From contig CALULT010000009.1 of the NCBI GenBank assembly GCA_944321565.1, positions 1-64,000 on the forward strand: a stretch of DNA of 64,000 bases, written 5' to 3'. The notes under the pieces were generated by a model. That model saw only the letters and a program-made list of their open reading frames with translations, ran no database searches and had not been told where the DNA came from. Origin of the DNA: an uncultured Paraprevotella sp. Lineage in GTDB: Bacteria > Bacteroidota > Bacteroidia > Bacteroidales > Bacteroidaceae. Positions 52,960-61,847 of this stretch are shown piece by piece (within the stretch, counting starts at the first letter, position 1; each line of letters begins with the position of its first letter). Position numbers and translations under genes: made by a program.

Positions 52960-54600
52960 ATGGAAAAAAGTGCATTGCAAATTGCAAGAGCGGCTTATCA
53001 GCCCAAGTTGCCGAAAGGCTTGCAGGGAAATGTGTGCGTGAAAGAAGGCGCACCCACACAGTCTGTGGCCGACCAGGAAGAAATCAAGAAGTTGTTCCCG
53101 AATACATACGGGATGCCACTGATTGAATTTGTTCCGGGCGAAGCCAAAGCATACGCTCCTTTCAACGTGGGAGTCATCCTTTCAGGCGGTCAAGCTCCCG
53201 GCGGCCACAACGTGATTTGTGGCTTGTTTGACGGCATCAAACGTCTGAACCCCGAAAGCAAGCTTTACGGCTTCATCTTGGGTCCTGGCGGATTGGTGGA
53301 TCACAATTATATGGAGTTGACGGCAGACATCATTGACGAATACCGCAACACGGGTGGTTTCGACATGATTGGTTCCGGCCGTACAAAGTTGGAGAAAGAG
53401 GAACAGTTTGAAAAGGGGCTTGAAATCATCAAGGAGCTGAACATCAAAGCCGTGGTTATCATTGGCGGCGACGACTCGAACACCAATGCTTGCGTGTTGG
53501 CCGAATATTATGCGGCAAAGAAGTGCGGCGTACAGGTGATTGGCTGTCCGAAAACCATTGACGGCGACTTGAAGAACGACCAAATCGAGACTTCTTTCGG
53601 TTTCGACACGGCTTGCAAGACTTATTCCGAGGTGATTGGCAACATCCAGCGCGATGCTAACTCTGCCCGCAAATACTGGCATTTCATCAAACTGATGGGA
53701 CGTTCGGCTTCGCACATCGCCCTTGAATGCGCATTGCAATGCCAGCCCAACATCTGCCTTGTTTCTGAAGAAGTGGAGGCCAAGAACCAGACGCTGGATG
53801 ACATTGTGACCTATATAGCCCAAGCCGTAGCCGATCGTGCTGCCGACGGCAACAATTTCGGTTCAGTGTTGGTGCCCGAAGGCCTGATTGAGTTCATTCC
53901 GGCCGTGAAGAAGCTGATTGCGGAATTGAACGACCTCTTGGCCACTCCGGAAGGGGCAGCCGTTCCAAAGGCAGAACAACGCACTTGGATTTTGGGCAAG
54001 TTGTCGGCCGAGAACAAGGCTGTATATGAGTCTCTTCCCGTAGGCGTAGCCGCTCAATTGACGATGGAACGCGACCCGCATGGAAATGTACAAGTTTCAT
54101 TGATTGAAACCGAGAAGTTGTTGGCCGAAATGGTGGGCAACAAGTTGGCAGAATGGAAGAAAGAAGGCAAGTTCGTCGGCAAGTTTGCTTCCTTGCACCA
54201 TTTCTTCGGCTATGAAGGACGTTGCGCGGCTCCGTCGAACTACGATGCAGATTATTGCTATGCGCTGGGTACGAGCGCAGCCATGTTGATTGCCAATGAC
54301 AAGACCGGTTACATGGCTATCGTGAAGAACACCACGGCACCGGCTTCGGAATGGGTGGCTGGCGGTGTGCCCATCACGATGATGATGAACATGGAGAAGC
54401 GCAACGGCGAAATGAAGCCTGTAATCAAGAAGGCTTTGGTTCGCTTGGACGGTGCTCCTTTCAAGGAGTTCGTGGCCAACCGCGACCGTTGGGCGCGCGA
54501 AACATGCTTTGTTTATCCCGGCCCGATTCAATATTTCGGCCCGAGCGAAGTGTGCGACCAGCCGACAAAGACTTTGCAATTGGAACAAGCAGGCAAATAA
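52960..54600 (+). CDS. pfp: PPi-dependent phosphofructokinase
   Basis: This 546-residue enzyme phosphorylates fructose-6-phosphate with pyrophosphate, reversibly, in the cytoplasm. It is of the long PFP type. The nucleotide/PPi loop [22 protein letters not shown] (Asp-Asp typical of PPi enzymes), [11 protein letters not shown] and [11 protein letters not shown] are present. ATG 52960 ([10 protein letters not shown]) was chosen. The longer frame from 52735 runs through a terminator and promoter and is rejected. It ends before a hairpin at 54620. Confidence 0.95.
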   Translation: MEKSALQIARAAYQPKLPKGLQGNVCVKEGAPTQSVADQEEIKKLFPNTYGMPLIEFVPGEAKAYAPFNVGVILSGGQAPGGHNVICGLFDGIKRLNPESKLYGFILGPGGLVDHNYMELTADIIDEYRNTGGFDMIGSGRTKLEKEEQFEKGLEIIKELNIKAVVIIGGDDSNTNACVLAEYYAAKKCGVQVIGCPKTIDGDLKNDQIETSFGFDTACKTYSEVIGNIQRDANSARKYWHFIKLMGRSASHIALECALQCQPNICLVSEEVEAKNQTLDDIVTYIAQAVADRAADGNNFGSVLVPEGLIEFIPAVKKLIAELNDLLATPEGAAVPKAEQRTWILGKLSAENKAVYESLPVGVAAQLTMERDPHGNVQVSLIETEKLLAEMVGNKLAEWKKEGKFVGKFASLHHFFGYEGRCAAPSNYDADYCYALGTSAAMLIANDKTGYMAIVKNTTAPASEWVAGGVPITMMMNMEKRNGEMKPVIKKALVRLDGAPFKEFVANRDRWARETCFVYPGPIQYFGPSEVCDQPTKTLQLEQAGK

Positions 54601-54619
54601 CCGCATATTGAATACAGTC

Positions 54620-54647
54620 AAGTCCCTTCGCTTCGGCGGGGGGACTT
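54620..54647 (+). terminator. terminator-like hairpin after pfp
   Basis: AAGTCCC (54620-54626) pairs with GGGACTT (54641-54647), followed by TATCTTT. The T-tract doubles as the -7 box of the next gene. Confidence 0.55.
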
Positions 54648-54655
54648 TATCTTTG
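54648..54655 (+). promoter_or_regulatory. -7 element immediately before the GH25 start
   Basis: TATCTTTG is a full consensus match but sits only 1 bp before ATG 54657, so transcription would start inside the first codons. It may not be the true promoter, or translation may start later. Confidence 0.35.
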
Positions 54656-54656
54656 C

Positions 54657-55631
54657 ATGGATACCAAGGAAAGAAAAGTTTCAGGAGGAACCACATCGCC
54701 TAATTCCCGCACTGTGCGCAAAAAGACGGCTACGCCCTCGGCAAACGGACGCGGAAGGAAGCGTGTTTCTCCTCGTAAGCCTAAGGCAAAAGCCAAAAAG
54801 GCGGCGAAAGGGAAGCTTGACAAATGGCTTTTCTTCAAACGTTGGCCTGCGTGGACGATATGGTGCGGGGCGTTGTTGCTCGGGGCTGCATACGTTCTTT
54901 TCTTTTATTATTTTTTCGTGGGGCCTTCATCGCTTCGTTGGAAAGCCATTTACGGGGATCCGATATATCCTGAAGGATTTGACATACACGGCATAGACGT
55001 GTCGCATTATCAGGAAGACATAGATTGGGAAGTCGTGCGCAATGCCAGTTTGGACACGGCACCGGTAAGTTTCGTGTTCATCAAGGCTACAGAGGGGGTA
55101 TCCCTATTGGACGAAAACTTTAACCTGAACTTTTATGAAGCGAAGCAAAATGGTTTGATTCGAGGGGCTTATCATTTCTTTATCCCCAATATAGACGCGA
55201 GGGCACAAGCTAGATTCTTTCTGAAACAAGTCCATTTGGAACCGGGAGACCTGCCTCCTGTGCTTGATGTGGAAAAGGCCGGCGACTTGACTGTGCCGCA
55301 GTTGCAAAAGGCAGTGAAGACATGGCTGGACATGGTAGAGGCAGAATATGGAGTGAAACCTATTATTTATACCGGCTACAAGTTTAAGTTGCACTATCTG
55401 AATGCCCCTGTTTTTGACGCCTATCCGTATTGGATAGCCCATTACTATGTGGAAAAACTGGCCTATAAAGGTGAATGGGCTTTTTGGCAACACACCGATT
55501 GTGGGGAAGTAGATGGCATCCGGGGAGATGTGGATTGCAACATTTTCAACGGGTCGTATGAAGAACTGGTGGATTTGACCATCAAAGAACAGGATGAGCC
55601 CACAGGGCTGGGAAGCGACACTTTGCTGTAA
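54657..55631 (+). CDS. membrane-anchored GH25 lysozyme
   Basis: This 324-residue protein has a Lys/Arg-rich cytoplasmic tail (about 1-55), one membrane helix (about 62-88) and a GH25 muramidase domain (about 105-310). The catalytic Asp is in GIDVSHYQEDIDW and the Asp/Glu pair in PVLDVEKAGD; the YHFF and WIAHYY blocks are typical. It should cut peptidoglycan from the periplasmic side. The start is uncertain, since the -7 box abuts ATG 54657; GTG 54714 is the next candidate and would keep the membrane helix. Confidence 0.9.
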   Translation: MDTKERKVSGGTTSPNSRTVRKKTATPSANGRGRKRVSPRKPKAKAKKAAKGKLDKWLFFKRWPAWTIWCGALLLGAAYVLFFYYFFVGPSSLRWKAIYGDPIYPEGFDIHGIDVSHYQEDIDWEVVRNASLDTAPVSFVFIKATEGVSLLDENFNLNFYEAKQNGLIRGAYHFFIPNIDARAQARFFLKQVHLEPGDLPPVLDVEKAGDLTVPQLQKAVKTWLDMVEAEYGVKPIIYTGYKFKLHYLNAPVFDAYPYWIAHYYVEKLAYKGEWAFWQHTDCGEVDGIRGDVDCNIFNGSYEELVDLTIKEQDEPTGLGSDTLL

Positions 55632-55680
55632 GGTGGCTTGAGTCGCGCAAGCAGTACTTATTTTGCCAACACAGTATATG

Positions 55681-56523
55681 TTACTTTTGAAACAACAGGC
55701 TTGCCCAACGTTCGTTTTCCGTGTGGTTCACAAAATTCAGTCCCAGGGATTCCGCTCTTTCAGTCAGCATGGGGATATCTTCCGAATAGAATCCACTGAG
55801 TATGATTTGACCTTTGGAAGCCAAAACTGAAGAGAAAGCAGGGAGGTCGTTCCATAAAATATTCCGGTTGATATTGGCCAAGACCAAGCTGAAAAGCCCT
55901 CTTCCCTGCAACAGTGCGGCATCGCCTTCCATCACGTCTATGTTTCCAACGTGGTTTAATGCCATATTTTGCAATGTGTTGCGCACACTCCAAGAGTCAA
56001 TGTCGTATGCAAAGACATTTGATGCACCTTTCATGGCACAGAAAATGCCCAAAATGCCTGTTCCGCAACCTGCATCAAGCACTCTTTTCCCGGTTAAGTC
56101 CATGTCGGCCAATCGACGCAGAATCATTCCGGTCGTTTGGTGCTGCCCGGTGCCGAAAGCCTGATGTGGTTCTATCAAGATTTGGTATTTGGCGGTTGGC
56201 AGGCCGGTTTGTCCGGGTTGGTGGATACAGACCTTGTCGCCGATGCACACCGGGGCGAATCCTTGCTTTTCCCATTCTTCGTTCCAGTTTCTGTCTTCGG
56301 CTTCCCTCACAGCGTACGTTATCCGCACTGCCGGCATGGGAAAATCCGAAAGGATGTTATCCAACACATCTTTTTGGAAACATGCATGTTGCACGTAGCC
56401 TTTCATCCCGCTTCCGGTGGAGACAAAGCTTTCCAGTCCGGCCTGAGCTGCCAACGCGGCTAACAAGTCGGTTGCATCTTCGTCGTGTGGCGTAAGAGTG
56501 AAATCCAATTCCAAGTATTTCAT
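55681..56523 (-). CDS. prmA: ribosomal protein L11 methyltransferase
   Basis: This 280-residue enzyme methylates L11 using SAM. The N-terminal PrmA domain (MKYLELDFTLTPHDED) is followed by the SAM-binding fold with FGTGQHQTTGMILR, VLDAGCGTGILGIFCA and LANINRNIL. ATG 56523 was chosen; a minus promoter lies at 56560-56567, and the longer reading from 56604 begins upstream of it. Confidence 0.94.
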   Translation of the reverse strand: MKYLELDFTLTPHDEDATDLLAALAAQAGLESFVSTGSGMKGYVQHACFQKDVLDNILSDFPMPAVRITYAVREAEDRNWNEEWEKQGFAPVCIGDKVCIHQPGQTGLPTAKYQILIEPHQAFGTGQHQTTGMILRRLADMDLTGKRVLDAGCGTGILGIFCAMKGASNVFAYDIDSWSVRNTLQNMALNHVGNIDVMEGDAALLQGRGLFSLVLANINRNILWNDLPAFSSVLASKGQIILSGFYSEDIPMLTERAESLGLNFVNHTENERWASLLFQK

Positions 56524-56559
56524 TTTATTTATTTTAGGGCACGTATGCCGATTCTTCTG

Positions 56560-56567
56560 CAAAAATA
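56560..56567 (-). promoter_or_regulatory. -7 promoter element for prmA
   Basis: The minus strand reads TATTTTTG, about 37 bp before ATG 56523. Confidence 0.5.
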
Positions 56568-56610
56568 GCAAAAAAAGCGTTATTATCGAACTTTTCCGGC
56601 GCAAATGGCC

Positions 56611-56641
56611 TTGCCTGTATAGGGAGAAAAAAGTATATTTG
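56611..56641 (+). promoter_or_regulatory. promoter of the Trp/Tyr-rich protein gene
   Basis: TTG (56611-56613), 20 bp, then TATATTTG (56634-56641), with near-ideal spacing. Confidence 0.6.
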
Positions 56642-56654
56642 CATATTAAAGGAT

Positions 56655-56660
56655 AGGAGG
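56655..56660 (+). promoter_or_regulatory. Shine-Dalgarno site that decides a start
   Basis: AGGAGG lies 7 nt before ATG 56668 but only 1 nt before the in-frame ATG 56662. It favours 56668 and is unusually strong for this phylum. Confidence 0.6.
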
Positions 56661-56667
56661 AATGGAC

Positions 56668-57660
56668 ATGAAATATAAGATGTTGTTGGCTACAGCCATG
56701 GCGATTGCCTCATTCTCCGGTTATGCCCAAGTGGATGACATGTATTTTGTTCCCCAAAAGGAAGAACCGAAGAAGGCTTCCACGGTAGTGGTCACGTATG
56801 AAACGCAACATGACGGGTCGGAGGCTGGCAACGATGTGTGGACAGCAGGAGAAGAACCGGTATATGCAACAGGAGAGGTGCGGGATGTGGATGAATATAA
56901 TCGCAGGGGAGTTTGGGCTGATGATTCATTGGCTGTCGAAGACAGCACGGAAATGGCGGGTCTGCCAGATTCAGGAGATGATTACGAATGCTCTAAACGC
57001 ATCTTGCGCTTTTGCACTCCGACCATTGGCGTGGCTGTGAGCAGCCCGCTGTATTGGGATTTGTGCTACGGCCCCAATGCCATTTATTGGGATGTGTATG
57101 ATGACGGCGTGTATGCGTACGCTTTCCCGAGTAGTTGGAGCACATTCTATTGGGGATATTCATGGGGATGGCCATATTATTCTTATTGGGGATGGGGAGG
57201 CTCGTGGTATGCCGGATGGTATGACCCGTGGTATTGGCGTCCGTATTGGCATTATCCGCATTGGGGACACCCTGGCCCTGTACACCCGGGACGTCCGTTG
57301 GCTAGACCGAGCCTGACGCACAGGGAACACAGCACATTGGCACGGGGCAGCGCACGGCGTGGCGGCACGACCTATTCACGTACGCGCACGGCACGTAACA
57401 ATAATGGCGCGACATGGAGACGGAATTCGTCCGGCAATACGACGTTCCGACCGACTCGTTCGGGCACGACCATAAGGCAACCTGCCCGCAACAACCGTTC
57501 GACTTACAGGCCGTCTTCGTCGTCGTCAACCCGTAGCAGTGGTAGCAGCTTCACACCATCCTCTTCGAGGAGTTCATTCAGCCCGTCGTTCAGTTCGCCA
57601 AGCCGGGGCGGGGGAGGCTTCTCCCCGTCGCGCAGCGGGGGCGCACGAGGCCGCAGATGA
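56668..57660 (+). CDS. secreted Trp/Tyr/Gly-rich and Ser/Arg-rich protein
   Basis: This 330-residue protein has a signal peptide (about 1-20, ending GYAQ). An acidic segment (about 25-105) leads to a Trp/Tyr/Gly-rich block (about 130-210, with YWGYSWGWPYYSYWGWGG) and then a basic Ser/Arg/Thr low-complexity tail (about 215-330) with repeated Ser-Ser-Arg and Thr-Arg. No enzyme motif is seen. It resembles low-complexity envelope proteins of Bacteroidetes but not a family I can name. The FadL-like gene follows 37 bp downstream. Confidence 0.75.
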   Translation: MKYKMLLATAMAIASFSGYAQVDDMYFVPQKEEPKKASTVVVTYETQHDGSEAGNDVWTAGEEPVYATGEVRDVDEYNRRGVWADDSLAVEDSTEMAGLPDSGDDYECSKRILRFCTPTIGVAVSSPLYWDLCYGPNAIYWDVYDDGVYAYAFPSSWSTFYWGYSWGWPYYSYWGWGGSWYAGWYDPWYWRPYWHYPHWGHPGPVHPGRPLARPSLTHREHSTLARGSARRGGTTYSRTRTARNNNGATWRRNSSGNTTFRPTRSGTTIRQPARNNRSTYRPSSSSSTRSSGSSFTPSSSRSSFSPSFSSPSRGGGGFSPSRSGGARGRR

Positions 57661-57697
57661 GAGAAGATTGAGTAGGAATCATTAAAAGGGAAGAATC

Positions 57698-59329
57698 ATG
57701 AAACGGAGATATTTAATGTTTGCAGGCGCATGGATGGCATGCATGGTTTCCATGGCACAAACACCTTATATGAATGAAAACTACATGCCGACCGACCTGA
57801 TTGGCTCGGCGCGTTATGTGGGCATGGGCGGCGCATTGGGCGCATTGGGTGCCGACCTTTCCGCTGGTTCGGCCAACCCGGCTGCGCTCGGACTCTATCG
57901 TCGGAGTGATGCCTCTTTGTCGTTCAGTGTGTTGACACAAGGCGAAAAGCCTGACCTGAATGTGGACAAGGCACACATGTCGTTCGACCAAATGGGGTTC
58001 GTGGTCAGTATTCCCATCATGGGAAAGGCCGTGAAGTTTGTCAACTTCGGGGCAAATTACCAAAAGAGGGCTAACTTCAACAACGCCTTCATCGCAGACA
58101 ACATGCAATTGGGCGGATTGTCGCAAACACAGCAGATGGCCGACATCTTGAACAACACGCAATATTCCACGCCATTGGCCGATTTGATGTACAATGCCTG
58201 TCTTGTCAATCCGGTTTATATTCGGGATGGCCAAAACAACGTGCAGGTGGATGCGGACAATCTCCCGATGTATGATTATTATAATGCGTTGGAGTCGGAT
58301 TGGAACAACTATGACCGGGTGACAGAAGGCGGTATTGCGGGTTATGACTTCAATGTGTCCATGAACATCAAGGACCGCGTGTATTTGGGATTCACTTTGG
58401 GGGTGAACGATGTGGATTATTATAGTTACAGCACTTATCGGGAGTTTGGAACCGTCAGTAACGGGACAGTCTCCATCCCCGACGTGGAAAATTACACCTT
58501 ATATAATACGCAACACGTGAGTGGCTATGGTGTCAATGTGAAGTTGGGGGCTATTGTTCGTCCTATTGCCAACTCTCCTTTCCGTATAGGATTGGCCGTG
58601 GAGACACCGACCTTCTACCATTTGGAGTCTTACACGTCCTATAGCATTGACTCGCCTTTGTATGAAGATGAAAATTATGACGTCGTCTTGGATCAAGACG
58701 GGGCAGGGAACTTTGTTTATACCAACTACCTGCCGGACGTGGATTTGGCTTCACTCCCTCTTAAGATTACCACTCCGTGGAAAGTGCGCGTATCACTGGG
58801 ACATACCGTGGGAACCTATTTGGCTTTGGGCGCGGAATATGAATATGCCAATTATGGCAAGACCAAGCAAGGATATGACGATGTGAATTACGACGCATGG
58901 GGATATTCCTATGGGAGCACGGTGCATGACCCCGACATGGATGCCATGCACAAATCCACATTGCGTGGAAGCCATTCTTTCAAGTTCGGCATGGAAATGA
59001 ACCTTACGGATAATGTGGCATTCCGTTTGGGGTATAATTATTATTCCAGCATGTTCAAGAAAGGTGCTACGCTTGACCAAACCGGAGAGTCTCCCGCATT
59101 CGGCTATCAGACAACGACGGATTACATGAACAAAGGAGATGTGAACATATTTACTGCCGGATTGGGCTGGCGCGGCCGGCACTTTTATGCTGACGTGGCT
59201 TATAAATACCGTATGCAGTCGGGCGACTTCTATGCGTTTGACGACACTTATCTCAACAGGCAACTCACACCGATAGATGTGAAACTGGACACGCACCAAG
59301 TGTTTTTCAGCATCGGCTATAAATTTTAG
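57698..59329 (+). CDS. outer-membrane transporter, OmpP1/FadL family
   Basis: This 543-residue protein has a signal peptide (about 1-20) and then YMPTDLIGSARYVGMGGALGALGADLSAGSANPAALG, the N-terminal hatch-like motif of FadL/OmpP1 homologues in this phylum. Alternating beta-strand sequence follows to a C-terminal FFSIGYKF, the aromatic end typical of outer-membrane barrels. The substrate is hydrophobic in known FadL proteins and is not determined here. The final stop codon overlaps the end of a MITE. Confidence 0.88.
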   Translation: MKRRYLMFAGAWMACMVSMAQTPYMNENYMPTDLIGSARYVGMGGALGALGADLSAGSANPAALGLYRRSDASLSFSVLTQGEKPDLNVDKAHMSFDQMGFVVSIPIMGKAVKFVNFGANYQKRANFNNAFIADNMQLGGLSQTQQMADILNNTQYSTPLADLMYNACLVNPVYIRDGQNNVQVDADNLPMYDYYNALESDWNNYDRVTEGGIAGYDFNVSMNIKDRVYLGFTLGVNDVDYYSYSTYREFGTVSNGTVSIPDVENYTLYNTQHVSGYGVNVKLGAIVRPIANSPFRIGLAVETPTFYHLESYTSYSIDSPLYEDENYDVVLDQDGAGNFVYTNYLPDVDLASLPLKITTPWKVRVSLGHTVGTYLALGAEYEYANYGKTKQGYDDVNYDAWGYSYGSTVHDPDMDAMHKSTLRGSHSFKFGMEMNLTDNVAFRLGYNYYSSMFKKGATLDQTGESPAFGYQTTTDYMNKGDVNIFTAGLGWRGRHFYADVAYKYRMQSGDFYAFDDTYLNRQLTPIDVKLDTHQVFFSIGYKF

Positions 59330-59500
59330 AGCCTGTTTAAATTTTGCTCGGGTCTATTTTGAGAATTGTTTGTGAGAATGTTTTTCTGATTTTATAAGGA
59401 GGATAGCGGGCTATCTGACGCATAAAATCGGGGAAACAGGCCGGAAACAAACTCAAAAGAGACCTGACATATCACCTTATTGGAAAATTTGAACAGGCTC
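59329..59500. mobile_element. 172-bp MITE with IS5-type ends
   Basis: GAGCCTGTTTAAATTTT (59329-59345) and its reverse complement with one mismatch (59484-59500) form the ends. TTA flanks both sides (59326-59328 and 59501-59503), fitting a TNA target duplication of IS5-type elements. Internal arms also pair. No coding capacity. It sits on the stop codon of the FadL-like gene and so adds nothing to its coding sequence. Confidence 0.65.
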
Positions 59501-59539
59501 TTAGTGGGGAAACGCATCTGCAAAAAAGATACGGAATAT

Positions 59540-59570
59540 TTTGGCGTTTCGCAAAATATTGCTACCTTTG
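59540..59570 (+). promoter_or_regulatory. promoter of tRNA-Ala
   Basis: TTTG (59540-59543), 19 bp, then TACCTTTG (59563-59570). The -7 box is identical to the one before tRNA-Ser. Confidence 0.75.
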
Positions 59571-59581
59571 CACCGTTGAAA

Positions 59582-59655
59582 GGGGCATTAGCTCATCTGG
59601 CTAGAGCGTTTGACTGGCAGTCAAAAGGTGGCAGGTTCGAGTCCTGTATGCTCCA
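59582..59655 (+). tRNA. tRNA-Ala (GGC)
   Basis: The acceptor GGGGCAT pairs with ATGCTCC, the anticodon loop CTGGCAG gives GGC, the T loop is TTCGAGT and the discriminator is A at 59655. No CCA is encoded. Confidence 0.94.
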
Positions 59656-59657
59656 CT

Positions 59658-59687
59658 AACCCTACTGATTATCAGTAGGGTTTTTCT
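59658..59687 (+). terminator. terminator of tRNA-Ala
   Basis: A perfect 12-bp stem (AACCCTACTGAT / ATCAGTAGGGTT) with a one-base loop, followed by a T run. Confidence 0.85.
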
Positions 59688-59726
59688 TTTAGGGGCTAAA
59701 ATAGGGACTTAATATGGAGGAACTGT

Positions 59727-60112
59727 GGGGCAGTAGAAATTTAGTGGGGATAGCCATACAGCTTAGCGATTCTGAACAGGAAAAACTTTTTGTCCACGAC
59801 TCCATGCAGGTTAGCCCTGAATAGTTTGATTTTGGCATTGAATGACTCGGCAGCCGCGTTTGATGCCCTGTTGTTATAGAAGTTCAGGATTTCATCATAA
59901 TGCTCATAGAACGTTGCGGCAATGACGTTGAACTGCTTCATCCTGGACTCGTCCACTTTGTTGTACCATCTGGCCATGCTCAGCCGTGCGGCGTCCTTGA
60001 TGGTATTCTTTGAGAATATCATCCTTAATGAGTGGGACAGTCCATAAGCCATTTTGATGTCAGGATACTCCTCGAAAAGGATTTTAGGGCGTAGTAGAAA
60101 TTTAATGGGGAT
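59727..60112 (-). mobile_element. ISAon1-family remnant with two same-direction ends
   Basis: GGGGCAGTAGAAATTTAGTGG (21 bases beginning 59727) is echoed by GTAGTAGAAATTTAATGGGG near 60091-60110 in the same orientation. Between them is a C-terminal transposase fragment on the minus strand. The upstream part of the transposase is cut at about 60086, directly at the second end copy, so this is a truncated or rearranged element. Confidence 0.65.
59741..60085 (-). pseudogene. ISAon1-family transposase, C-terminal fragment
   Basis: About 115 codons remain, including FYNNRASNAAAESFNAKIK (the DDE Glu region) and the tail ...FRIAKLYGYPH. Its stop codon lies inside the terminal repeat. Reading on upstream, LFEEYPDIKMAYGLS continues the family sequence until the break near 60086. 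The first roughly 200 residues, including the other catalytic acids, are absent, so it cannot be active. Confidence 0.75.
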
Positions 60113-60212
60113 TTATAGTCAAAGAGAAATGGTTTGCGAATTGCACAAACGGAAATTGAGAGTTAGAAGTGATTCCAACTCTTCTTTTTGTGTGGCTTTT
60201 GGGAACACGAGA

Positions 60213-60278
60213 GTTTCAGGCACTTGAAACTGGGCGTTTCAGGCTTTGAAACTGGGTGTTTCAGGCTCTGAAACTTTC
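60213..60278. repeat. three tandem 21-23-bp mini-hairpins
   Basis: Units at 60213, 60236 and 60258 each begin GTTTCAGGC and carry TTTCAG...TGAAA inverted arms (e.g. GTTTCAGGCTTTGAAAC). Each can fold alone, and they lie upstream of the rseC promoter. Otherwise 60,113-60,450 holds nothing I can support. Confidence 0.65.
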
Positions 60279-60450
60279 ATGCTGTGAGGCGGGGGTGTCT
60301 AGTCCTTTCTGAATCCATACCTATTATATATACGCGTGCGCGTGAGATGGATATTCCCGTGCTCAAACTTTGTGGACAGAGATAGGTTAAATAATATAAA
60401 ACAGCTGAATTTTGTGCCCTGATACCTATTATTGGTTACTAAATTAATGT

Positions 60451-60458
60451 TATTTTTG
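60451..60458 (+). promoter_or_regulatory. -7 promoter element for the rseC-rnf operon
   Basis: TATTTTTG matches TAnnTTTG, 28 bp before ATG 60487. Confidence 0.5.
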
Positions 60459-60486
60459 CAGCGATTTGTAATACAGAGTTTGCAAA

Positions 60487-60915
60487 ATGGCGCAAATGAT
60501 CACACATCGTGGTACTGTGGAAAGCGTAAACGGAAAACATGTGAGCGTACGCATCACGCAACCGGCAGCTTGTTCGGCTTGTTCGGCCCGGAGATTGTGT
60601 AATTCCTCTGAAAACAAAGAAAAGCGGATTGATGTGACCTGTGCGGATGCGGCTTCTTTTTCCAAAGGCGAAGAGGTCATGTTGACCGGCAATTTGAGCT
60701 TAGGCCTTCAGGCGGTTTTATTGGCCTACGTCGTCCCTTTGGTCTTGCTGGTGGCGGTGTTGTTCGTGTCGATTGATGCATTGGGCAGCGAACCGGGAGC
60801 CGCTTTGGCGGCCATTGCCACATTGGCCATATATTATGGTGTCCTTTATTTCGTGCGAGACAAATTGGCAAGGAAATTTTCATTTACCATTAAACATATA
60901 AAAGAAATACTATGA
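60487..60915 (+). CDS. RseC/SoxR-reducing-system family protein
   Basis: This 142-residue protein has an N-terminal Cys cluster (CSACSARRLC), probably binding an iron-sulfur cluster or reducing SoxR, and two membrane helices (about 78-98 and 100-120). It is usually found just before rnf genes in Bacteroidetes. Its last four bases (ATGA) overlap rnfB. Confidence 0.88.
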   Translation: MAQMITHRGTVESVNGKHVSVRITQPAACSACSARRLCNSSENKEKRIDVTCADAASFSKGEEVMLTGNLSLGLQAVLLAYVVPLVLLVAVLFVSIDALGSEPGAALAAIATLAIYYGVLYFVRDKLARKFSFTIKHIKEIL

Positions 60916-61817
60916 ATGTGATTTGGATTGCAGTAATCATCTTGGGTGCGGTCGGCCTAGTGTCTTCCGTGGTGCTCTATGCGGCTTCCAAGAAGTTTGC
61001 TGTCGTGGAGGACGAACGTATCGGAAAAGTGGCCGAAGTGTTGCCGCAGGCTAATTGCGGTGGTTGCGGTTATCCCGGTTGTTCGGGATTTGCCGCAGCT
61101 TGTGTGAAGGCGGCAGACGGCGGTTCATTGGAAGGCAAGTTGTGCCCGGTAGGCGGACAGCCGGTAATGGAAAAAGTGGCAGGCATTTTGGGACTTTCGG
61201 CAGGAGCGTCTGTGCCTAAAGTGGCTGTGGTGCGGTGTAACGGTACTTGTGAAAACCGTCCGCGAGTGGTAGAATACGTTGGTGTGCGCAGTTGCCGTGT
61301 GCAGTTATTGGCGGGCACTGGTGAAACGGCTTGTGCCTTCGGCTGCCTTGGAGGTGGTGATTGCGTGGCTGCCTGCCAATTTGGGGCATTGTCCATCAAT
61401 CCAAATACCGGGTTGCCGGAAGTCGATGAAGATTTGTGTACGGCCTGTGGCGCATGTGTGAAGACATGTCCGCGCAAGGTGATTGAACTCCGTCCGAAGG
61501 GACCGAAGAACCGCCGGATGGTCGTGAAGTGTGTGAACCGCGACAAGGGTGCCGTGGCCAACAAGGTGTGCAAAGCTTCGTGCATCGGTTGTGGCAAGTG
61601 CGTGAAGGTGTGTGCCTTTGATGCCATCACGGTGAACAACAATCTGGCTTATATCGACCCGGAGAAGTGCAAGCTTTGCCGCAAATGTGAGGAAGCTTGT
61701 CCGAAGGGTGCCATCCATGCCATCAACTTCCCGCAGCGCAAGCCGAAAGCCGAAGCTGCCCCGAAACAGGAGGCCGCAGCAGGCGCAACTGTGGCACAGG
61801 AAAAGAAAGAAGCATAA
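60912..61817 (+). CDS. rnfB: Rnf electron-transport complex subunit RnfB
   Basis: This 301-residue protein has one N-terminal membrane helix (about 3-25), an Fe-S domain with CGGCGYPGC and three ferredoxin-like 4Fe-4S motifs: CTACGACVKTCP, CIGCGKCVKVCA and CKLCRKCEEACP. It passes electrons from ferredoxin into the membrane complex. A short Ala/Lys/Glu tail ends the chain. It overlaps the upstream gene by four bases. Confidence 0.95.
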   Translation: MNVIWIAVIILGAVGLVSSVVLYAASKKFAVVEDERIGKVAEVLPQANCGGCGYPGCSGFAAACVKAADGGSLEGKLCPVGGQPVMEKVAGILGLSAGASVPKVAVVRCNGTCENRPRVVEYVGVRSCRVQLLAGTGETACAFGCLGGGDCVAACQFGALSINPNTGLPEVDEDLCTACGACVKTCPRKVIELRPKGPKNRRMVVKCVNRDKGAVANKVCKASCIGCGKCVKVCAFDAITVNNNLAYIDPEKCKLCRKCEEACPKGAIHAINFPQRKPKAEAAPKQEAAAGATVAQEKKEA

Positions 61818-61847
61818 TCATGAACTTTAAATAAAACTACAGATATC

